64,000 nucleotides of DNA from Amyelois transitella (lineage: Eukaryota; Arthropoda; Insecta; Lepidoptera; Pyralidae). Positions 23,927 to 38,300 of this stretch are shown here, piece by piece. Where the stretch lies: positions 4,077,001 to 4,141,000 of the forward strand of contig NC_083514.1 in assembly GCF_032362555.1 (NCBI RefSeq), read 5' to 3'. A program made the translations under genes and the position numbers. Position 1 is the stretch's first letter. Each line of letters opens with the position of its first letter. The notes beneath the pieces are model-generated. The model was not told the DNA's origin and did not search any database. It was given only the letters and a program-made list of their open reading frames with translations.

Positions 23927-26900
23927 TGTGAGTCGATGAACTCGATATCTGAAATGAAAAAAAAAGAACTTTACTTCCCAATGATAAATAAAAAGAGGAT
24001 TTGCTGTTCTATGTTTTTTTCCTTATAATTAGCCGATGCCTAGGTTATGCATTTGTATTTAATGTAGTTTCCAATTTTTTGACACACATTTTTATTTACT
24101 TTAAAAAAGAAATAGAATAATGGACCGTTTACAATTCTTCATTTATGATGAACGAGACGCTAAATAGTCATCTTAGCACCCTTGTATAAACACCATATAA
24201 AGAATCATTATTGCCTTGACTGACTACTAACCATCCTGGGTGTAAAATACTACCAAGGGCGAGTTTGTACGGTGAACTGTTATATCAAATAGCATAGCCT
24301 CTTTATTTGGCAGTTATAACTGTTTATCAACAAAAAATTGATAGTATGGATTATAGTGTAGGATCATATACAATAACACATACACATATTTATTTCTTTA
24401 TCAAGCTCTTTCAGTCAATCTTTACAAAATATCCAACAGATAAATAAAGAACATGATTTTGTTACAAAACGAGAACTATAATTATTTCCCTCTGCGGTTG
24501 CACATATTTTGAAACCGCAGTGAATATACAGTGCATATCAACTTAGTCATGTTGTAACAACAAAACAAAAAATGACAACTTATTTCTATGTTTAGTTACT
24601 TTTATAAACACATACTTTTTCTAAAGACATAACTAATTCTAACTCGCACAAAGCCATCCTTTATTATTTTACTGAGGTTATTTCATTAGAGGTAAAATAG
24701 AAAGGATATATATTAATTTTGCTTTTCGCGGACTTAATTTCGTTCGAGGTAAGTGCGAGGAAGCCGGAAAGTGAACATATAATTATCACTTAAACCGCAA
24801 GCCTTTGTTGTAAATATCAGACCCTGAAACGTGTTAACGGACTAATAAGCAACGTGTTTATTTTTCTCACACGTAAATAAATTAAAATAAGTAATTTTAC
24901 TACCTAGTTGTATTTTTTAGAAGACATTGTGTCGTCACTTAAATTTTTTCAAACACATTAATTTGCCTGACACGTTACTTTCACAGATCGAATGAGCCGA
25001 CTTTTATGCGACTGGGAATAGCGATATTATTTAAAAACAAACATTAAGAGGAAACCAGATGAAGGATGATGAAGGCTACGTCGCATCGTGTAAAACTCAA
25101 CAAAATCATTCGAAATTAAGAAAAAATTCTCCCTCGAAAACATCCCGGAGCAAATAACCCTCAAACGACCTTATTTACCGCACTTATTTCGCAATTTCAT
25201 TTTTTTTTTACAAATAAAGGTTAAAGGTAAACTCTCTCAATCTTCAACAAATTGGACTGGTTATATTTTGTAGGTAGGCGAAATGAACTAAGAATGAAAA
25301 AGGATAAATGCTTTTAGTTTTGTGTTGGAATTATATTATAAATGTGGATACTTATACCTACTTATTAGAATTATGCAACATCATGATCGAATACAAATAA
25401 GTAGATAGTATCTATTGGAAAATTAAGTTTGTATTTACGAACGCTGTTCTTCTTCTATTCTAGACTTTTTACGATTTGGTTACACTCGTATTTATATTTA
25501 CTTCCTCTATAGAAGACCCAAAGAGGCGCTTCTGATTAAGTAACTAACTCAGTGCAAAATCAGTTCTGTACAAACATGGACGGTCTTTGACTTTGGTTCC
25601 TTTTTATACGCAATGTTTTATAATTAGAAAATTCTTAGCTTACGAATTGCTTTGTCTGACAATAAATCTTATGCACTTAAAATTACATATGAATAACTGC
25701 TTTCAAAAGACAATGTTACACAAAGTGTTGTATTTTGCGAATTGTGCGTCAACGCACCATGCGATGCGTCACAATTCCAAAGCTTGAACAAACAGAAGTG
25801 GCTACTTTTGAACTATTTCCATTGACCGTATATAGGACGAAGTTTTAATTTATATATGTAAATTTTATTGTAGATGTTGAATTAAGTAATTGATTTAGGT
25901 AAATTGCAAAAATTTTCACTCAAATGACTAATTCATAATGCAAAACAACCGCGATCTTGTCTCGTTCATTCCTTCGTGTGGTTATATTCTCTTTGTTTCT
26001 TCGTACACTATGCTAGTAGGTAGATGGACATATTGCCTTCCAAGTTAAATAACAAGACAATAGTACTTATTAATCTTCGTTAACAAGTTCGTTTAATTTC
26101 TCCTAGCCAAATGTTCCCAACAGTTCAAACATAAATACTTATAAAGCTCAAAACAGGACTTAATCTTGATGCATATATATCTAGGTACCAGTCAACCATT
26201 GGGTTTGACAGAGTTAAATTGCTCGTGTGTATGTAAGACGAGAAATTATACTTTATCACGTAAATATGCTCGAATTTTGTACCTTTATGGAAATTAAAAC
26301 AGTGGTACCTTCTGATAGAAAAGTATACTTACCATCTTCGTATCGTATAGTTTAATTTGTGGCCCCTGTACACGGACGGAGTTAATCAATTCCTTAACCT
26401 CCGTAGGGTTACCTGCAGTTTGTTATACTGAACGCTCAGAATAGCTTTCCACTTTCATAGCGGTAAATTTGAGAAAAGTTAAGGAAAAAGACAATCTAGT
26501 TTTGGTTTTTATGCAATAATATTATTTTTCAACTATTTCAACAATTAATAACACTGAATTGTTGCTTAATAATGGTCACTAGAAAACGAAAGTTTTCTAA
26601 GGTGTCTACCATACAGCACAGAGATTACGTGTGTAGTCTACCGTATCGTTAGTATCAATGGAAAGGCGGCCCGCGCCGAGGCACGCGCAGCGCCGGCCGC
26701 CAAACGTTGATAAACAAATCAAATTGATATTATTGAGAGATATAACCTTCTTTCGGGAATGGTACCACAAAATTAAAAATAAAATAATGAATTAGGAAGT
26801 AATTATGAAGGGGCATTGATCTAGGGAAATGAGTTTCCTTGAAAAGGTTTTATTATTCATTGGATTTTTTTGGCATGTAATTCAAATGAAACGGAAGCAA

Positions 26901-28930
26901 AACCTTTTTGAAGAAGAGGCTCCGAAGAATTAATCTTAATAGATATAAAAAACTTTATAATACTTATCCTGTAAGCACTCGAACTGAGGGTATGAGCAAC
27001 CTATAATGTTTTTTTATGTAGTGACAGAAATTAAACAACTTTGCAATAAAATATAAGTATAGTTTCATTACAGAAAAATATAGAATTTAAACTAATGTTC
27101 CTGAACTTGAAACAGTACAACGCTTCTAAAGAAACCACTACACACAAAGCAGGAAAACTCTTTTGTTTGAAGTCGTTAAAAATGAGAGCTGTCCCACTTA
27201 ACTGCCGCAAATCAATTCATGTTTCCGTATTCTATTATTTATTTTATGAAAGACTCCATTAAATAAGACGTTTTCTTAACAGCTGTCTACTGGGGAATTT
27301 TGTCGTTAGTTGCGCAATAAGAAATCCGCAGGGTATTTTTGGTGATCCGAGAAATGCATAATGTAATTTCGAAACGGTAGGGACATTTACGATAGCCAGT
27401 TATTTGTGATGGCACTGGTGACCCACATACGAACATTCGCATAGCTTTACGTTGCCCACGTTGTATAGGGTTTCCCTAAATTTAGCTGCAAGTTACGAAA
27501 GCAAGTGCATTAGAACTGTAGACTTCCTAGTACTACACTTTTATATAGAACAGACAGTTGATGGAAATGCTGCCAATTATACCAAGACATTTTTACTCAC
27601 AAAATAACTATATTTGTAGTTTCAAGATATGAAAATACTGTAATGAATAACAAACGTGCATTTAAAATACTGATTGTATTTCCAAAAAGAGAATATCATA
27701 ATTATAGCCTTCAATAAGAAATGATTATCAGGAATCCTAAGTTATATTAGGTATGTAATGTTTGATTATTTGGAGAACTTATGTTTTAAAGAAAAACATT
27801 TACCGCGGATCGGAATTCGCAAAAATATTGTTTTACAGACACAATGATGTGATTTAGATTAGGTCCAAGAATAAACACCTAAATTCTACATCCTAGAAAT
27901 GTTATCGAAAATTCCAAGTGAAAAAAATACTTAAATTAAGTAATTTAAATATTGGGTGGCAACTCAATTAAAAATATGAATAAAACAAAATGTTTTATCT
28001 TTAAAGGCTTTCCGTTTTTTTAACTACGATCACGGCAGTAAAGATTCATAACTTAATAGGTGCTTAATATATTCTATAAAAATAAATCTAGGAGAAGGCC
28101 CGGGTGCTGAGGCATGAATCCTAAATTGCGCAATCTTAGCATCTAATAAAGGCAGTGAGCGGCAACCTTGCACCAAATCAAGGCAATTTTAATTATTTTA
28201 ATACGTGTGAGGCGGTTATTCGATTACGTGAAGGGTCAAATGTCCTGTGCCCCAGACCATGAAAGTTTTATAATAAAAACAAAATAAGCGATTTCTGTTC
28301 ATGAGCGAAAAGTGATTACCTATAAATTACGTGATTAGGAAGAGTGAAGCAAAGAATTTCCGCTCGCTACTCGTGTGAAAAAAGGAGCCTGTGTGTATTG
28401 TGTTATTTCTATAAAGTTTAATTAAAGTTATTTCAATAGATTTCACGTGGTTGAATTACAAATATGCAAATGAGATACATAAGTGCAAACTTTGGCATAT
28501 ATTATCCTTATTCTTTATACTTATCGTCATTAAAAATGACAATTTGTTTATTTAAATAAATTAATTATTTATGTTTACCACTAAAAGTACCTTTATCTAT
28601 ATTGACAAGGTTTTCAGAGTACTTTCATGAAGGTTAAAATAAGAAACTGTATACCTATGTTTTGTAACGGTTTTCACTTAACTTGCTGCTCGCTTTTATG
28701 TCTTCTATGTCAATTTTCTGCGTGTTGAACACACGTAGGTATACCTATTATCATACTACTTTAGTTGAATAGATTGCATTTAAAAAAATGGTCCGTATAA
28801 ATTGCCAAAAATACTAAGTAAAATGTTGCTTAAAACTAGTGTTAACAATTCAAGTTTTCCAAGAAGATTAATTAGAAAAACACTTACAGTTGAAGTAAGT
28901 CTGCGTGCTAATAAAATTCCTACCTAAGTA
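23927..28930. other. Leader intron or upstream region of the BTB gene
   Basis: Starts with the acceptor for the BTB leader at about 23,949. No coding exon is supportable. A small GC-rich patch (about 26,660-26,703, 'ggcccgcgccgaggcacgcg') stands out and could be a regulatory element or leader exon. Near 25,060-25,110 a 'gtcgcatcgtgtaaaactc' piece looks like a SINE B relic. Confidence 0.4.
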
Positions 28931-28937
28931 ACATGGC

Positions 28938-29100
28938 TAAAAATCTTGGGATTCTTCGTTTAGGCTATGGGATCGCAACTTATCACTGTTGGAATCTCAA
29001 TTCCACTAATCATAAAGTAAAACACGGTCTTTAAATCTGTTTAAAACTATTATTGGCCATCTATAGTATAGGGATAAAGACGTGATTATATGTATATATG
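28938..29100 (+). repeat. SINE A, 3' part, degraded
   Basis: Recognisable by 'gggattcttcgtttaggc', 'tcactgttggaatctcaatt' and the tail 'gggataaagacgtgattata'. The head is missing, as is usual for 5'-truncated copies. Confidence 0.55.
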
Positions 29101-29545
29101 AATAATTTTAGTTAGTTTATAAAGCGAAAGTAAATTTTCTATCTATTCCTATAATGAATGTCCCATCTGCAGCACACGATTAGATTTCGCAAGCTCGTCG
29201 CGGATCGCGCTCGGAAATAGACGCGACATGCGGAAACTGTCGCCAAGCGCCGCACTCCATTTTGCATTTCCTTTTCTTTTCCTTCTAAGCTAATAAGAAC
29301 CTTTTATACCTACTACAAACAGGTATAATATAAAAATGCTTCTCTTCCAATAATAATTTCTCTTTTAGGCGGCCGCACTCTGTTTTTCAAGTTTTACTCA
29401 AGTCTAATATGAAGCTTTTGCCTAATGTTAAAGCATTCTATTCTTCCTGTAAAAGTCGATCGAAAGAAAGACAAATAATTTATTTATATCAACAAAACAC
29501 GAATATGGACGAACATTAGGCAATAAAGACAAAAAGTACATACAT

Positions 29546-29712
29546 GTCAAGGATTCTTCTTTTATGTGATTAGCTAATAAAAGTATTCTGTCACTACCTC
29601 AATTTCAATTTAATTATTACCATGAACCTAGCTTATAGTCTGTTCGAGACTGTTGGCTCTATCTTCCTTGAAAGGTAAACGTAATGGCTTGATATATGTG
29701 TGTTTAAAGCAT
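29546..29712 (+). repeat. SINE A, 3' part, degraded
   Basis: 'ggattcttcttttatg', 'ctgtcactacctcaatttca' and 'gagactgttggctctatctt' mark the family. The tail 'tgatatatgtgtg' is diverged. Confidence 0.55.
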
Positions 29713-30454
29713 TTAGTTTTCCGTATGATGCCCAAACGTATGCTCAAGATGACAGTAATAGACAATCATAATATTAAATGAATATTTTTATAACATTTAG
29801 ATGAGATCCTGGCTTGACGACACAAAAGCTCATATGCGAACAAAGTAAATGCTTAAAAAGTAGGAACCGGGAATGTCATAGATCGTAAAAAGAGGGAAAA
29901 TGAAAGCGGACCTTAGGCTTGGAAATATTATAAACCGTCGGTAAAGGAAACATAGATAAGACTGTGAGAAATAATTATCGTTAAATGAATAATATAATTT
30001 AAAATATAAAGCTTCATGAAAAACTGAAACATGGTGTTAAATATAGATACGAACACACCTGAAGAGCATTGATTAATTTTGTAACATGACTCACGAAGTA
30101 GCCACGTTTGCTGTGGCGTAAGTTTAATACAATAATCCGTGTATAAACCCAAGCTGTTTACAATATCCGAACAAATCTCGAACAAACAGACTTATTTTCA
30201 GGCTTCACTAATTTTATAATAAATATTATCTTACAACGAGGCCTTTTACAGATCCCTGGCATTGAAAGTAAAGTAAAACAGACAACAGAACATTGTTATT
30301 CTATTTATTTTTTACATTTTGCGACCTCCTAATCAACTGAATTGGGCAGAGTACACAGTGTTACAATGTCTATTGCCATGTGCACATATTTTTCTAAAAG
30401 ATGATAAGTGTTATAATTGTAAAATAAATAATAAAAGCATGTATATGAGATAGA
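29713..30454. other. Non-coding stretch
   Basis: AT-rich. The 85-codon minus-strand frame near 29,928-30,185 is hydrophobic but has AT-driven composition and no recognisable domain. I do not call it a gene. Confidence 0.4.
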
Positions 30455-30600
30455 AACCGAAACCGTCGAGCTTGCATGAAGAGAGTTATGAATGTGGATG
30501 AAGCGAAGGAAATATGCAGAGATCGTGGCAAGTGGAAAGAGGTAGTCTCTGCCTACCCCTCCGGGAAAGAGGCGTGATTTTATGTTATGTTATGTTTATA
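30455..30600 (+). mobile_element. RTE-like LINE 3' end with ATGTT tail
   Basis: The best of three copies. It translates to a conserved end with VDEAKEICRDRGKWKEVVSA, then YPSGKEA and a stop, followed at once by a short 'atgttatgttatgtt' tandem tail. A 3' end with a short tandem repeat instead of poly(A) fits RTE-type LINEs. 5'-truncated, about 150 bp long. Confidence 0.55.
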
Positions 30601-33600
30601 TGAGATAGATTGCTATTCAATAATAGAAGTAGGTATTTATTAATAAAACAATAGTTTTATCTTGTACATTGTAAAAAGATCAAATAACAACGTTAAAAAT
30701 TTTTAAAAATTCTACGCTTGATAACTTTAGCCAGCCATTCTTTGCACCAGCCACAGCGAGTCCCGAGTCATTATTACTCGTATTAAACGTATCTCTATGT
30801 AGGTATTCTTTACTATACTCTATATAGGTTTAGGTATTATATAAATATCAATTCAAAACATTATTGTTGATTCAGCAAAATAGTATCACTAGGTTGGTTC
30901 GATCAGTTTAAGTTGAATAGGTAAATAGTTCATATTAAAAGGAAAGAAGAAAGGAAAATATTTTGCCTCCTTTTTTGGTTGTATCAAATAAACTCAAAAA
31001 AGTAAATAAAATTAGGCATACAGTTACGGACAGAAGTTTCAGGCTACTTTTGTGTCTGGGCCAACGAGATCAAAGCCGTGTCTACTGAGCACTTTTCACA
31101 ATTATTTTCACAGTCATTCAAATTCAAAATCTTTATTGCATATCATAATATACATCAGTTGAATTACAGTTACTGCTTATAAATAGGTACAATACGAACT
31201 CTGTTGGGCATCGCAATTTTAAAATAATATGAAATACATTAATATGATCACTGCGTATACCTATATTTGATCAGCGTAGCCGCGGCAGGGCGGCAGGGAC
31301 GCCCTAAATACTGAAACTGGGTCAAGAGTACCGGCGCTGAAAATGCCACATAAGCTCCATGGGATCTGCATCGATGAAACTGTTCTTTTGACAGCGAGCC
31401 AAGAAAATATCACTGATTTGTTCTGGGCCTTTTTAGGTAATTTTTATTATCCAGTTCTTAATGAGGTATGTAATTTAATAAAATACCTAAATCAAACAGA
31501 AAAGAGGATATTTAGGTTCACCTTCAATGCAATGATTCAAATCTACTTTCTGCTATTTTTTCATACTGAACCCTTCATTATATTTAGTTACCGAAATTCC
31601 TTAAACTCATTTTGTGCTTATTAGAACTTTGAAATTCATGAAATTAATGATCAAATTCTCGAAGTAAGATGCTAAATGTTGAAATCATTATACGAGTAAT
31701 TGTTAAAACAATATAAACGAAATAGTGAAATTTGGGTCCGGACCGGACTGAGTACTTATGGGAAAGGGCATCGCATGTTAGAAGTCTTTGACCCTACCAC
31801 CCTCCCAGTCCCCAGTCTACCGTCTATGAATTAATTAGACAAACAAATTACAAGTCCGCCACGAATTGACTACACAAGTTTGATTTTACCCTTTTTGAAC
31901 TAAATTACTCAGCGAAAATCTCTATCTCAAACTTTGATTTCTATAATCTTAATTTACAAATTTTAATTTATGAATTAGACTTTAATTTATCAATAAGACA
32001 GATAAAATGTACCCATCTTCTTGCATTGTAACCAATAAAAACAAATTCTTCAGTATACAAATCAATTATACGTCATATATCTTTCTCCAAAAAAGCATCA
32101 GTGATTGTATCTTAGGATCTCACACACCAGGATATGAAGGAACAGCAATTTATCCCTATAATTTTTTAATGTTTTTAATAAATGTAAGGTATATTCTTCA
32201 TGAAAATTCAGATATTTATTGATTAAATTATAGCAAAACCTTAAAATATATACTGATGCCGTGTTAGGATTTATATACGAGTATGAATAAGCCAAATAAG
32301 ATATCAGTTAACTTATATAGACCTTTTATTACCAAGAGTAGACTAGAAAAAGTTTTCGCAAATCTTTACAACTTCCAAACCGCGAAGGTTGAGAATCCCC
32401 ATAAACAATATTTTACAGCCGATTTTAACTGATCACACGTTAGCCACACGTTAAAATGACCATAAAACAGAAGGTCAAGATCCTGATGCGTAACTAGCCA
32501 ATGTTATGAACTGTATTTACTCATACTGAGCGTACCTAACATACATTATAAGTGCGATGAGTGAATCATACGTCTAACCATGTACTGATCTGGTTGTTAC
32601 ATATACCGCATATGTGTATCGACCATAAAGTCTGATCGTGATCCTGATGCATACAAAGTTAATCGTAAATTTTCCAAAATCCTTTGGATTCTACACAGAC
32701 TACTTAGATTTGGCCGATTAGCAGTCCAGTCCAGCAGTTGCTATATTTTAGCAGCTGCTAAGTTAACACGGCTCAGAAAAATAAGTATGAATAAAATACA
32801 TAATTACACTTCGCATACTTGCATTAGCCTTTTACCTTCTAACAGAAGAGCATTTTTCAGAGTTTACGCACAAAGATAGTAAAGATGACTCGACATTACA
32901 TAGTTTTTTGGTAGGGAAGGACTTTTTAATTTATTACAGTAGCAATAGTTCATTGTTATTAATGTATGATTGCCGGCTCTACGCTCTCTGACAGACGGTT
33001 CGGGGCGGCGCGGCGGTAGGTGGCACTAAATACTCATAGGTATAAGATGTCGAGCTTTGTGTTATTTTTATAATTAAATAATAAATTCTCGTTAATTATT
33101 TTTATAGAAAAGCATGTTATACTTTAATATTTGTAAGTTTATCTTATTTTTACGTTCCTAGTTGGAGTGGCGTTAAGCTCAGTACGCTCAGCCGTTCACA
33201 CTTAAAACATACTTATTTCAAGCACTCCAAATACCTATGTACACTCCAAATACTATATAAATGTTTCACCACTTATAATTATTATAACTAGGTCTTCATC
33301 AGTGGCTATGAACATAATGGATTGAAGACCAGTGGTTATTTTGTAAGTTGGCAAAAGTACTCACTCAGGTAAAGCACCGGACAGAACTTCTGCTGTGCAA
33401 GTTAAATCCATACTACAAAGTTTATACTATTACGTCAAATTAATATAGTCCCTGCCAGCTTCCTAAAGGCATACATTATTCACTGATTTCACCATTACGG
33501 AATCTTTTACAGGACTCATAAAATATACCATTCAAAATTTCCATAGCTTAGTCCAATTAATATTATTATGACTTATCAAGGCGTGTAGTCTGTAGCTTAT

Positions 33601-33820
33601 ATCCCATACCTAATGCTTCTTAGTACTAACCGAGTAATAATAACTACCTACTTAGCAATGAATATCTAAGTGAATCATTCTAACCGTCATTGAATACTTG
33701 TAAGTGACGTAGAAAATTCCTTGTGATGTATACAGGCTCGAAATCAAGGGATTTTTATATTAACAGAATTATTTTAAAAGTGTTTTCACATAAATGGAAT
33801 GTTTATTAAAATAAATTACT
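30601..33820. other. Non-coding stretch
   Basis: No supportable gene. At about 31,118-31,142 'attcaaattcaaaatcttta' is the reversed polyadenylation-type end of a common insect non-LTR element. A small GC-rich spot lies at 32,995-33,020. Confidence 0.4.
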
Positions 33821-33821
33821 T

Positions 33822-34085
33822 GCCGTGTGGTTCCCGGCACCAATAGAAAAAAGAATAGGACTACTCCATCTCTTTCCCATGGATGTCGTAGAAGGCGACT
33901 AAGGGGTAGGCTTATAAACTTCGGATTCTTCTTTTAGGCGATGGGATAGCAACCTGTCACTATATTTGAATCTCAATTCTATCTTAAAGCCAAACAGCTG
34001 AACGTGGCCTATTAGTCTTTACAAGACTGTTGGCTCTGTCTACCCCGCAATGGATATAGACGTGATTATATGTATGTATGTATGT
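33822..34085 (+). repeat. SINE A, near full-length
   Basis: All family blocks are in order, ending in 'gatatagacgtgattatatg' and (TATG)n. The 13-mer ATGTTTATTAAAA occurs both just upstream (about 33,799-33,811) and at the end of the tail (about 34,082-34,094). This is a candidate target duplication, although 10 nt separate the upstream copy from the SINE head. Confidence 0.85.
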
Positions 34086-36699
34086 TTATTAAAAGCAAAA
34101 GAAGGCTAAGCGATACTTTATATAATTTGATGTAGTTCCTATAAAACATTTATTTATTTATTTATTAACATGTAAGTATTATGTGAGCACATACCAAACA
34201 GTCAAGGAAAAAGCATTTTTTGCTTAAAATTTATTTTTGAGCCAATCTTGTTTCATCAAGTATTAGACTTTTTTATATTTGGTACATTCCTACATAGAAG
34301 CCAAAAAAAATAAAAATGTAATTAAGCAAATAGTATGTGTAGATTAGAAAATTATGGTTCCATGATTAGGCGATAATATTATAAAATTATATTATACAGG
34401 ATAATTCTGATGCAATCCAACATAAATATGATGATTCAACTGACATATTTATTTTCAGATAGGTTCTCTGTATTTATTTACTGAACGATTTCATTTTATC
34501 TGCGTATTGATAACAAAACCGCAACGTTAGTAGGGCTAAAGTATACGTGAGCTATAATATAGCTTTACTAGCTTTCCTAGTGTGTGGCCTATTCTCCATA
34601 CTTCACATTATACGTATATATGAAAAATTTATATAATAGATATCGGTTCAGTGCTTTTGACGTGAAAGACGGACAAACAAACGTAATAAGGCGTTTCCTT
34701 ATAACAATGATAAAAGTCCATATTATATAATTTATATAAAATGTGTGAAATGGAAAAAAATTGAGTCATGCATACCTATTTAATTGAATAAATAATCAAG
34801 GTACAATCAGAAAAAAAGTGTCCGAATTACCCAATAAATCAACGCTCTCTGATCTCAAATCTCGGAACTCATTTCTCTGAGATTCGTTCACCGCACTGGT
34901 CCACTTGGATGTACTAAGACAATTCTTCATATAGTTCACCTCAAAATAACTGGGTGTAGTGTACCTGTCTCACTGTTGGCAAGGTACGCAGCTTATTAAG
35001 GTACTTAATAAGAATTTTTCGTGGGAGAAAATTCTTCCGGCCGAATGCTTAAATAATAAGAGCTTCTTTTATCGCAAATAACTTGACTAATTTAACAATT
35101 AAATATTATTAACAAAAATGGATAATTATTATTATATGTTCTGTAAATAAGTACTTATAAAATGTGAAGCGGATCAAGCCCCCGGCAGTATAGATAGGCT
35201 CTCATGTTTTGGCTGATATACAAGTAACCGAGTAATTATTTTGATAAGGGGATTTTTGATACTCTCTGAATATACCTACAGTGACAGGAATGAGTTAATG
35301 TACCTAATATAATAGTTAAATTAAGTGTTAAGAACTTGCCCCAACCTCTGCTCCCGTTGGAATATTAATATCTTAACCTAAGTTAGTTTTAAAGGTGTTA
35401 TAATTACCTATTTCTCTGTGTTCCAGTAGTTTAAGATAGAAATAAAAATACAAAAAATCAAATAAATATGAGTTATTTGGAAATTCTATAAGAAGTATGG
35501 ATTAGTAGTATACAGGTTATCAAAGCAATGAAATCCATAGTTAAGCTAAATATATGTATATGTATAAAAAGACACTGACTGACTGGCCGTATCAATTATA
35601 ACGCACAGACGAAATCGCTGAGTTTAGAGTTTTGCGATTTGGCATGTAAATTCCTTATGTGGTCTTGTGGTCTACTAAAAGAGAATTTTACATAATTTCT
35701 GGTGGAAACAAATCAAAAATATTTATTGCGTGATGGTAAAACAGTAGGTAAGCGAAATTAACGGGATTTGTCGCATTGCGCGGGCAAACCTACTCAATTA
35801 TCTCTATATTAAAGTTAACCTACAAAAAAGAGTTTCGAATTCTAAACAGACCTGAAACTGGTATTGGTTCTCGGAAATGTTATGAATCAAAGGAATGATA
35901 CACTTTGGCGGGATGCCAGTGTGAACAAACCGTCAAAAATATGACTGGCTAATTCGCAAATATGGGTAAGTATACTTAGTGAATTTTGACCGGATGGAGT
36001 TTCCTTCGTAGTAGATACAAAAGAGTAGGTTGTCATTTAGCTGTATATCCCAAAATATTAAGAGAACGTCACTGACAGGCTCGTAATATTCAACAGAAAT
36101 TAAAAACCAAATGGACCCTTTTATAATTTTAATTCGTAAAATATGATCGAACTAAATTTCGATAACGGACAAACACATTTACATGCAATCTTTCAAAAGA
36201 TTATAGACCTTAGAAAAGAAAACAGTAAAACAAAAGAAAACTTCCTACAAAACCCAGAGTTTACATCGGCAGTATCTGAATTTGGTAAATAGTTAATTAG
36301 TTATGTATGTTAATTAATTGGAAAAACAACGTTGGCAATCCAAAAATGTATGTGTTCAGGTGTTCCGTCTTGAATTAAAAAAACTTCTCAGGTACCTAAC
36401 ATTCAGGAAATTCTTAAGTATTTGACGTTAAAAAATTATTTAAAAAAAATAAAAATATATTTCTTCTACATTACATATGTTTATTTGAGCAAAAAAGGAT
36501 GTCTTTGACGCCTATAGCCTTTTGCACTTTAAGGAAGATTTAAGTACGTCTAATTCAACAGTAGTAAATCGTGCAAATCCGAAGACAGACCAATGAAATG
36601 ATAACCAATAACAGCATTCATTACGCCAAGTTAGAAAGCAGATGACACATAAACAACAGAGCAATAATAATACGCTGTATACACAACATTTCATTACCT
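34086..36699. other. Non-coding stretch
   Basis: AT-rich. At about 35,560-35,790 a degraded Helitron-like repeat is suggested by 'actgactgactggccgtatc', an internal 'aatttctggtgg' and a 'gcgcgggcaaacc' end. No gene is supportable. Confidence 0.4.
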
Positions 36700-37020
36700 G
36701 TTGTTCAGACAACGTCACCTCACATTTCAGATGCACGCTCAGCTGTTCACTCACTTCACCTCTGCAATGTTAATAATAATAAACGTCTGGTTTTCTAAAT
36801 GATAGACATAGTATTGGAACGTGAAATGCCTGGGCGCGACCGGCGCGCGCCGCCCGCCCTTCCCTTACTCCGCTTCAGCGCTGTAAAGGAGCCATTTTCC
36901 CGAGCTAATATTAATTTCCCGCGTTTCGTGCGCGCGGTACCAGTCTCGCGAAGTAAATAAATGCCTCCGCCGGTGCCGGACGGAGCTGGCGGCCGCGCAT
37001 GCCCAATACACTCGAAAACA
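36700..37020 (-). promoter_or_regulatory. CpG-rich candidate promoter with a possible small exon
   Basis: About 36,815-37,015 is strongly CpG-rich (ggcgcgcgccgcccgccc and similar). Just below it, on the minus strand, a 64-nt interval at about 36,700-36,763 is bounded by an acceptor (ttattaacattgcag) and a donor (CAG|GTAATG), open in one frame (GEVSEQLSVHLKCEVTLSEQ). A possible upstream donor, GCGGA|GTAAGG, lies in the CpG block. This could be the promoter and leader of a minus-strand gene, conceivably the BTB gene 13 kb away. The link is speculation. Confidence 0.3.
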
Positions 37021-37477
37021 AACAATAACCAACAGTATCTAAGGAAATTATCAAGTAACTATGGTATTAAATATTGACCAAACCTCTTTGCTACTTTATA
37101 CAGATTCTTTATCTCGCCATGGAAACACAATCTCCAGAAAATATAATCCAGTGTTTAAGTTAATTAAACACAGTAGACGTGCTGTTAGCTTACCTGCGTG
37201 TAGATAAATGTACTAGATACCTGAGCAGATGCAAGTGAAGTGCATCCTACTACGCATGCAGTAAATATTTCCTGGGACTCAAACAAATCAATACAGCTAT
37301 ATTCAGTACTATTTATAGACAGCTGGATGACCTAGATCCTGTAGGCCATCCTAGTTCACCTGTTGGGTATTATTCACGTTACTTTATAACGACTTAGGTA
37401 TCCAAAAAAAGTCCATTAAATGAAGACTCTCCTTATTTGTATTATTCTCTTCTTAGCGCTTAAATTTTATTATTTCC

Positions 37478-37588
37478 CAATTCCATCATTAAGCCGTGGA
37501 CGTAGTTTTCCAGTCTTTTCAAGACTGCTCCTTCTGTCTACCCCGCAAGGGTCATAGGCGTTATTACATGTAAGTATGTGTGTATGTA
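37478..37588 (+). repeat. SINE A, 3' fragment
   Basis: 'attccatcattaagcc', 'tcttttcaagactgctcc', 'ctgtctaccccgcaagggtc' and a TATG-type tail identify the last 110 bp of the family. Confidence 0.6.
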
Positions 37589-38001
37589 TTATTGTACTAT
37601 TTAATAGGTACCTTATATTTATTTCATCAACAAAAACTCCCAAATGAATTCTCAAGGCTCCTCCTCAAGGAGTATACAGAGCCCATAATCACAATCAAAC
37701 TAATGGCATAAGCAATTCTCTTTTTTTAATTTTACAATTTTCTCGTGTTGAAAATCACCTGGACCTTCATTACCATTATAAAAAGACAACTTTTTAAATT
37801 ATATGATATGAGATGCATAACATAACAACTGTAAAAAAATATTTTTCAACTATGCGTCCTTATGCCGATTTTTTATAATTTCATTTCATACTGCGTGAGG
37901 ATTTTTCAATAAAAAAAATTATCGTCAACATCATAAAAATTTGGCCGGGCAGCGCTAGTTTTCGAGATCTTATCGGTAGATATAATCAGAGGTACGAGTA
38001 C

Positions 38002-38107
38002 CTACATACACATAATCATGTCTTTACCTCTTACGGGGTAGACAGTAGCCAACAATCACCTTCAGTTGTATGGCTTAGGTAATAATAGAATTGAGATTTT
38101 TCAATTT
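38002..38107 (-). repeat. SINE A, 3' fragment, minus strand
   Basis: Reversed family tail: 'catacacataatcatgtc', 'cttacggggtagacag', 'agccaacaatcaccttcag' and 'aatagaattgagatt'. Confidence 0.55.
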
Positions 38108-38300
38108 AGATCCGGAGTAGATACCATTTTTAACAGCCTTCAAAAAAAGGTGGTTCTCAGTTTGACTATGCGTGTATGTTTGTATGTACCTACATATGTA
38201 TGTTTGTCCGCTATTATCTTGCGTATCGCTGTACTGATTTTAATGCGTTTTCAGGAAATTGTTTGTTACACTTAGGAGAAGGTTTCTGAAATTCTAAGAG

